A stretch of 64,000 bases of DNA, taken from assembly GCA_029215795.1 (NCBI GenBank), contig JARDYH010000002.1, positions 275,226,310 to 275,290,309 on the forward strand, in the 5' to 3' direction. The notes under the pieces are model-generated. The model had not been told where the DNA came from. It was given only the letters and a program-made list of their open reading frames with translations, and did not search any database. The translations under genes and the position numbers were made by a program. The stretch comes from Anniella stebbinsi (lineage: Eukaryota > Chordata > Lepidosauria > Squamata > Anniellidae). Shown here in pieces: positions 40,745 to 46,865 of this stretch (position 1 is the stretch's first letter; every line of letters begins with the position of its first letter).

Positions 40745-43700
40745 ACTTTTGTGTAAACGTGGGGCCACGATGCAAATGGAGTTTTTCTTTAGTCCCCCAT
40801 GCATGGGGGGGGGGGTGAATTTAAAAGATAAAAAGTAGCTGGGTGGGAAGGTTTAACTTTGCCCCCACCCACGTGCATTGGTCCGAATCTGAATCAGGGC
40901 CCCATGCACTTACACAAAAGTAAAACAAGAAGTTATGGTCACTTCATGCTATACATTTGATGTAGCATGTAGTGAAGCCTGGAAGGTGGAAGAGGAGGGA
41001 TAACAGCTCAGTGAAATGTCTGTTCATTGAGACAAAAAGGAAATAGCGCTATTATAATTCTGGTAAGAGTTTAATACTCTTACCATATAAGAGAGCTTTG
41101 GCTATTGGAAGGTATAGAAATACAATAAATAAATAAATAAATAAATAACCTAGTAATGCAGTCAGGGTAGTTAAAAAGTATGGTAAAAGGTGGCGTTTTC
41201 CTGCTCTACCAAGGAGTGTTTAAATGGTGGAAAGACAAACATTACAGACTGTCTCGGTTTTGAGCCAATGAGCACAACCATACTGCTTGTGGGGGCTGAA
41301 TTGCCTGTGGTGAATAGATTGTTTGAGTCATTCACAGGTTCTGTACACCACCATAAACCATCTCAATGTGGACTGAGTACTGACATACAAAACTGCAGCT
41401 TCTGATGTTGGTGAACAAGTCAGCTTGTAGAAACATTAGTATTTTGTGTGGTTTCCACCATACTGCGTCAATGGCCTCAACTGAGCATTCCCAGACAAAC
41501 ATAATGAAAGAATGTGCATGAAGGGAAAGCCTTGAACTTATGACTCAGAGTTGCACCTGGCTAATACAGAGACCCCCACCTCCCACATCATCATCATCAT
41601 CATCATGTGATCTTGTAAACACCAATATGGAACACGTGAACAGTTCTGGTACCATGTGTTACAGAGCACATTGCCCTTAAAACGACTTATATTCTGTTTA
41701 AAAATGTGTTTTTTTAAGTCGTTTCATTACGTGGTAGGACACACAGAGCAGTACTTACGTTTCATAGTGACTGCTTCCTCCATCCTCAAAGTGTTCTCTG
41801 GTGTATTACAGGGTTAATTCCTTGACTCTTCTTCTTTAGTTTTTGTTTTGCAGGCTGCTTGAGTTACAGAGACAGAAGTGGGTGGGTCAAGCAGCCTGCA
41901 AAACAGAAACTAAAGAAGAAGAGTCACGGAATTAACCCTGTAATACACCAGTGAACACTTTGAGGATGGAGGAAGCGGACACTATGAAACGTAAGTACTG
42001 CTCAGTGTGTCCTACCACGTAATGAAATGACTTTAAAAAACACATTTTTAAACAGAATATAGGTCATTTTAAGGGCAATGTGGATAGGCTCACAGTCTCT
42101 TCTGAAATGGAAAAGCTGAATGATTTCATGGAAAAGAAACATCCATATGAAATAAATCTTATAGGTACATTGAGTATTTGTTAGCACACTGATCAAATTA
42201 GGGCACAATCCTATGCATGTTTAGACATTAAAGAGTCTTGCAACACCCAGCATTCCCCACCCAGCCCTGCTTTTTTCTGTCTAAACGTGCATAGGATTGC
42301 ACCCTTAAGAATGAATTGGTTAGAAGAGCATGATTAATTTAATTATACCCCTTAGAGTCTTATTAATGTACAGAAAGGGTGATTTTGAAACAAGGGGATA
42401 TATGGAGCCAAGACATAAATCCAATTAACAGTTGGTATAACTAAAACTTTATGCACCGTTTTTTTTTACTTCTCTGACGATAAGTTGCTGTCTTTTACAT
42501 TACTGGAAATATACACCATTCGGTACTGTTGATTAATACAGAATTATTCAGGAACATCAGGGCTTTTAAAAAAATGTAAAATCCATCCAGCTTCCTGCCA
42601 CATTGAAAAATCAATTTGTCTAGGCTTGTTCAAGCTTCCGCACTATGTAAGACACACTGATGTTTTATTGAACCCAGTGCCATTTACTGCTTAATTACAA
42701 TGACCTTCACCTACCATTATATTATAACTTGGAAGGCTGAGAAATACCGTTTGTCTATTCCAATCCAGGTGTCTCTGCTAGTCCAGTAATATGTAGTCTC
42801 TTATGCTGGCCAAAGTTAATATAAAATGCATCATTCTAAACTGTGTGTGTGTGTGTGTCTCTCTCCGCCTCCCACCCCACCCTTCTCTTTGGAGTGGAGA
42901 TGTGGAGATATTTGTTGATGAAACAAAACTAATTGGAAAAAGTGTGTCAACTCGGAAGTAAGCCCCGTTGAGTTTCCTAAGACCTACTTGCAGGAGGGTG
43001 TGTTTAGGATTGCAGTCGAAAGCACATATGGGAAAGATGTTACCAGAGAGAGCAATCCTGTGGTCCCTGGGAGAGTGTCCCAGGCAGCATAGAATGGCTC
43101 ATAAAACCCCTCCAAGTTCAAAGTCAGTGCTCTGACCTTGAAGGGGGAGCTGGAGTTCTGACCCCCTTCCTCTCCCCCTTGCAGCTGGCATGGGAAGAAC
43201 CAGACGCCTGCCTCTCTGAGGTCGGAAAAGTGACGGAGCCTCAGGAAAGGGGATTTCCAATGGGAGGGGAGGGGAGGAGACCAGAGAGGCCAGGGTATGA
43301 GTTACCCTGAGCCTCCTCCAGTCTCCCTCTGAAACACCCTCATCAGATGGGCTGAAAAGCCTGCCTAGAGAAAATACAGGAGATCAGAGGATGGGGAAGC
43401 AATGATCGCCTCCATTGTTCCTCCCGTCCTTCCGGCTTCAGCCTGGGAGGGCATAGGAAACTCGGAGATCTCTGAGTTCAGGGGCTCTTGAGCAGTCATG
43501 GCACAATTGATTAGTTGTGCCCTTATGGTACTATTGTATGAATCACTGCATTGAGTTGGATCCACATTTTGGTGTCTGCAGTTGGGCTAATGGAAAGAGC
43601 CCCACTCACAAAAGGTGCTGCTCACTAATTTCCAGCAATTTTCATTTCTGCCTGCACTACAGTCTACTCTATTCAGCAGGGTCTCCCAGCCCTCTGTGTT

Positions 43701-46700
43701 GGGGGGGACTGCTGTTTCACCAGCCCAGTTGCATGTGCCTAACTCTGCATTCAACCAATAGTTTACTTACTTACATTTTATTTATTCACAATTTCGGTAT
43801 GTAAAATGTGCACAAATGACTTATAAATCCAAGACAAGATAACATAAATTTGGGCTGCAATCTTATCCACACCTACCTGGGAGTAAGCCCCATTGAACTC
43901 AGTGGTGCTTATTTGTAAGTCAGGGGTTGGCAACATGCCACTCAGAGGCTGCATGTGGTCCCACCAGCCTTTTTTGTGGCCCCTGTCACCCCAAATGGTT
44001 GCCACGCAGTAATCTAGCAGTGGCAGCAGTGGAGGATATGTGTGGCTCCAGTGGGTTGCACAGGTGTCTGTGGAAATTGATCCCTTGACATATTGATATT
44101 CTACACAAGGGTACTTGGAAGTATTTAAGGAGGGGGATCAAATTTTTAAAAAATCCATGTTAGAGAAAGCTGTAAGGGGCTCCTGTATCTTTAACAGCAG
44201 CATTGAAAAGGGCATTTCGGCAGGTGACATTTGTATGCATGCAGCACCTGGTGAAATTTCCTCTTCATCACAACAGTTAAAGCTGCAGGAGCTATATTAC
44301 AGTGCCCAGATACAAAAGAGGGTACGACTCCTGCAGCTTTAACTGTTGTGATGGAGAGGGAATTTCACCAGGTGCTGCATGCATACAAATGTCACCTGCC
44401 GAAATGCCCTTTTCAATGCCACTGTCAAAGATACAGGAGCCCTGTCCTCCTTTCCATGTGGTCATCTTAGTTCTACCCTTACCCTTCCTTTTTATCCTAT
44501 TCCTGTACCATCCTCTTCTTACCTGAAAAGAGCCCGCAATACCACTTTCCCCAGCAATGGCTCCAAACTAGCAAAAGTTAGTGAAACAATAGGTCTTGGA
44601 ACGAAGTGATGGCCGTACGAAAAATGGCAAAATTCATATAGTGTAATATCTTTATTAAACCAACTCAAAGATCACCAAAATGGTGCAAGCTTTCAAGATC
44701 GACAAGCAACAAGCCTAGAGGTGTGTTCCTTAAGTGCAAGGATCTTCTGCCTTTATTCAAATGAGTGAAGTAGCCATTGCACTACAAGACCTCTGTCTGT
44801 GACTGAAAATGTATCAAGGATTCTGGATCAAAGCACTATCCCTTTAATAGGCTGACCATATGAAAAGGAGGACAGGACTCATGTAACTTCAACAGTTGTA
44901 GAGAAAAGGGAATTTCAGCCAGTGTCATTTGTATTCAATTAGTTCCTGGTGAAATTCCCTCTTCTTCACAACAGTTAAAGTTGCAGGGGCCCTGCCTTCT
45001 TTTGTATATGGTCACTCTAGTATAGTGCCTGCACCTTTAACTGTTGTGATGAAGAGGGAATATCACCAGGAACGAATTGCATACAAATGACACTGGCTGA
45101 AATTCCCTTTTCTCTACAACTGTTAAAGTTACATGAGCCCTGACCTGGATTTTATCTGGTCAGCCTAGTGTCAGGGAATGGGAAGAAAGGAAGCTGGGTG
45201 GCCAGAGGATTGTTCACAATTTGGCTGACCTGGTCTTCTCCTCTTCCCGCCCAAAGAACCGCCCCCTTTCCCTCCTCTCCGAGCTTGTGTTTACCAACTT
45301 GTAGAGGCAACTGGCATGGTTCTCACCATGCTGACTGTGAGGGGGATGGGGAGGGGAGCTCAGTCTCTTGAGTCCGAGGTCGGAGTGATGTCTACAACCT
45401 CAGATCCAAGAATCCAAACTATCTTTTGGTCCCACAGACCAAAGGATTGTTCTTCCCATTTATTTTTTACTGTGTTGTATTTTTACTCCGAGAGAGAGGT
45501 GCTTGAAGTATTTTCTGCCTGTGGTGTAAAAATAACTTAGGGTACAATCCTATGCATATGTAGACAGGAAAAAAGCCTACAACTCCCAGCATGTCCAAGT
45601 CAGTTGTAGGCCTTTTTTTTTTTTTGTCTAAACATGCATAGGATTGTGCCTTTAGCCAGCCCTGGATACTGAGCCCCTTGCCCTTGTAAGGCTGCCTCTA
45701 CAAGAGAGGTTTAAAGCTCTTTCAAGGCGCTTAAATTTTTTTACCTCTACAAGAACGGAGCACAAATCGGGCGTAGAGGCGCGTTATCTCTCCGATTATG
45801 CGCATTATCGAATGCGCGTTAAACAGCGAGTTTTATTTTGCTCCGGCCGTTAAAGCGCATTTTGACTATGTGAACAAGCGATTATGCGCATTAACTACTA
45901 GTAAAGCGCATTTTGGTCATCCCTTAATGCGCTTCGCCGCCTCTTGCCGCCTCTCGTGCAGAGGTATTAGGCGTAAATGCGCTTCTGCAATTATGTGCAT
46001 AATTGGCTAACCAGGCGCAAAAGCGAATCCTTGTAGAGGGGACCTAAGGGAAAGGGGGGGGGAAGCCACTTGATATTCTGCCTCAGGCAGCAAAACGTCA
46101 TGGCTCAGCCTATTTTGTACTCACTTATTCTTTCTCAATAACATTTATTGCATAATCCTACACAGAAAACATATAGATAGGAACATCAGAACATAGAAAA
46201 CTGTCCTATACTGAGTCAGTCCCTTGGTCCATCTAGCCTCACAGGGTCAACCCTGAAAGGGTGCAGTTCTCCAGGGTTTCAGGCAGGACTTTTCCTGTCC
46301 TACGTGGACAGTTAATTCAGTATCGGATTGTAACTGTAAGTGTGATATGGTAGAAAATAACTTTGGGTTGTATCCAATGCTAGTCTAACTTAAGTCCCAC
46401 TCATCTCAATAGGTCTACTCTAAGTAGGGCTAACGTTGGATACAATCCTTTATTTCTCTTGAACTTGAATAGTTCCTTTTTTGGACCATGTATAGTGTCC
46501 CCCCCTTTTGAAAGTCTTAATGCTGTTGATGCCAAGAGATGTGCATTTTAATTATTATTATTAGACAGGGAGGTACAGCTAAATCCAAACAATCACTAAA
46601 ATTAGAGTACTTGTACATCAATGTTTATGCTGTTCTTGAACAAAAGCAAGAATAAAGCATTCTTGTTGCTCTCTGCAGAATAGTAAAACAGTCTTTTTAT

Positions 46701-46865
46701 TTTCTACGTCTCCCTACAGGATACATTGCTAATGCAGCTGCTGCAACAGTAGCAGCTACTCAGCTAAAGCAAGCAGTGGCTCTTGGACAAGATCTGGCAA
46801 CCTACGCAGCATATGAAGCTTATCCAGCATTTGCAGTAGCTACTCGTAGTGATGGATATGGAGCC

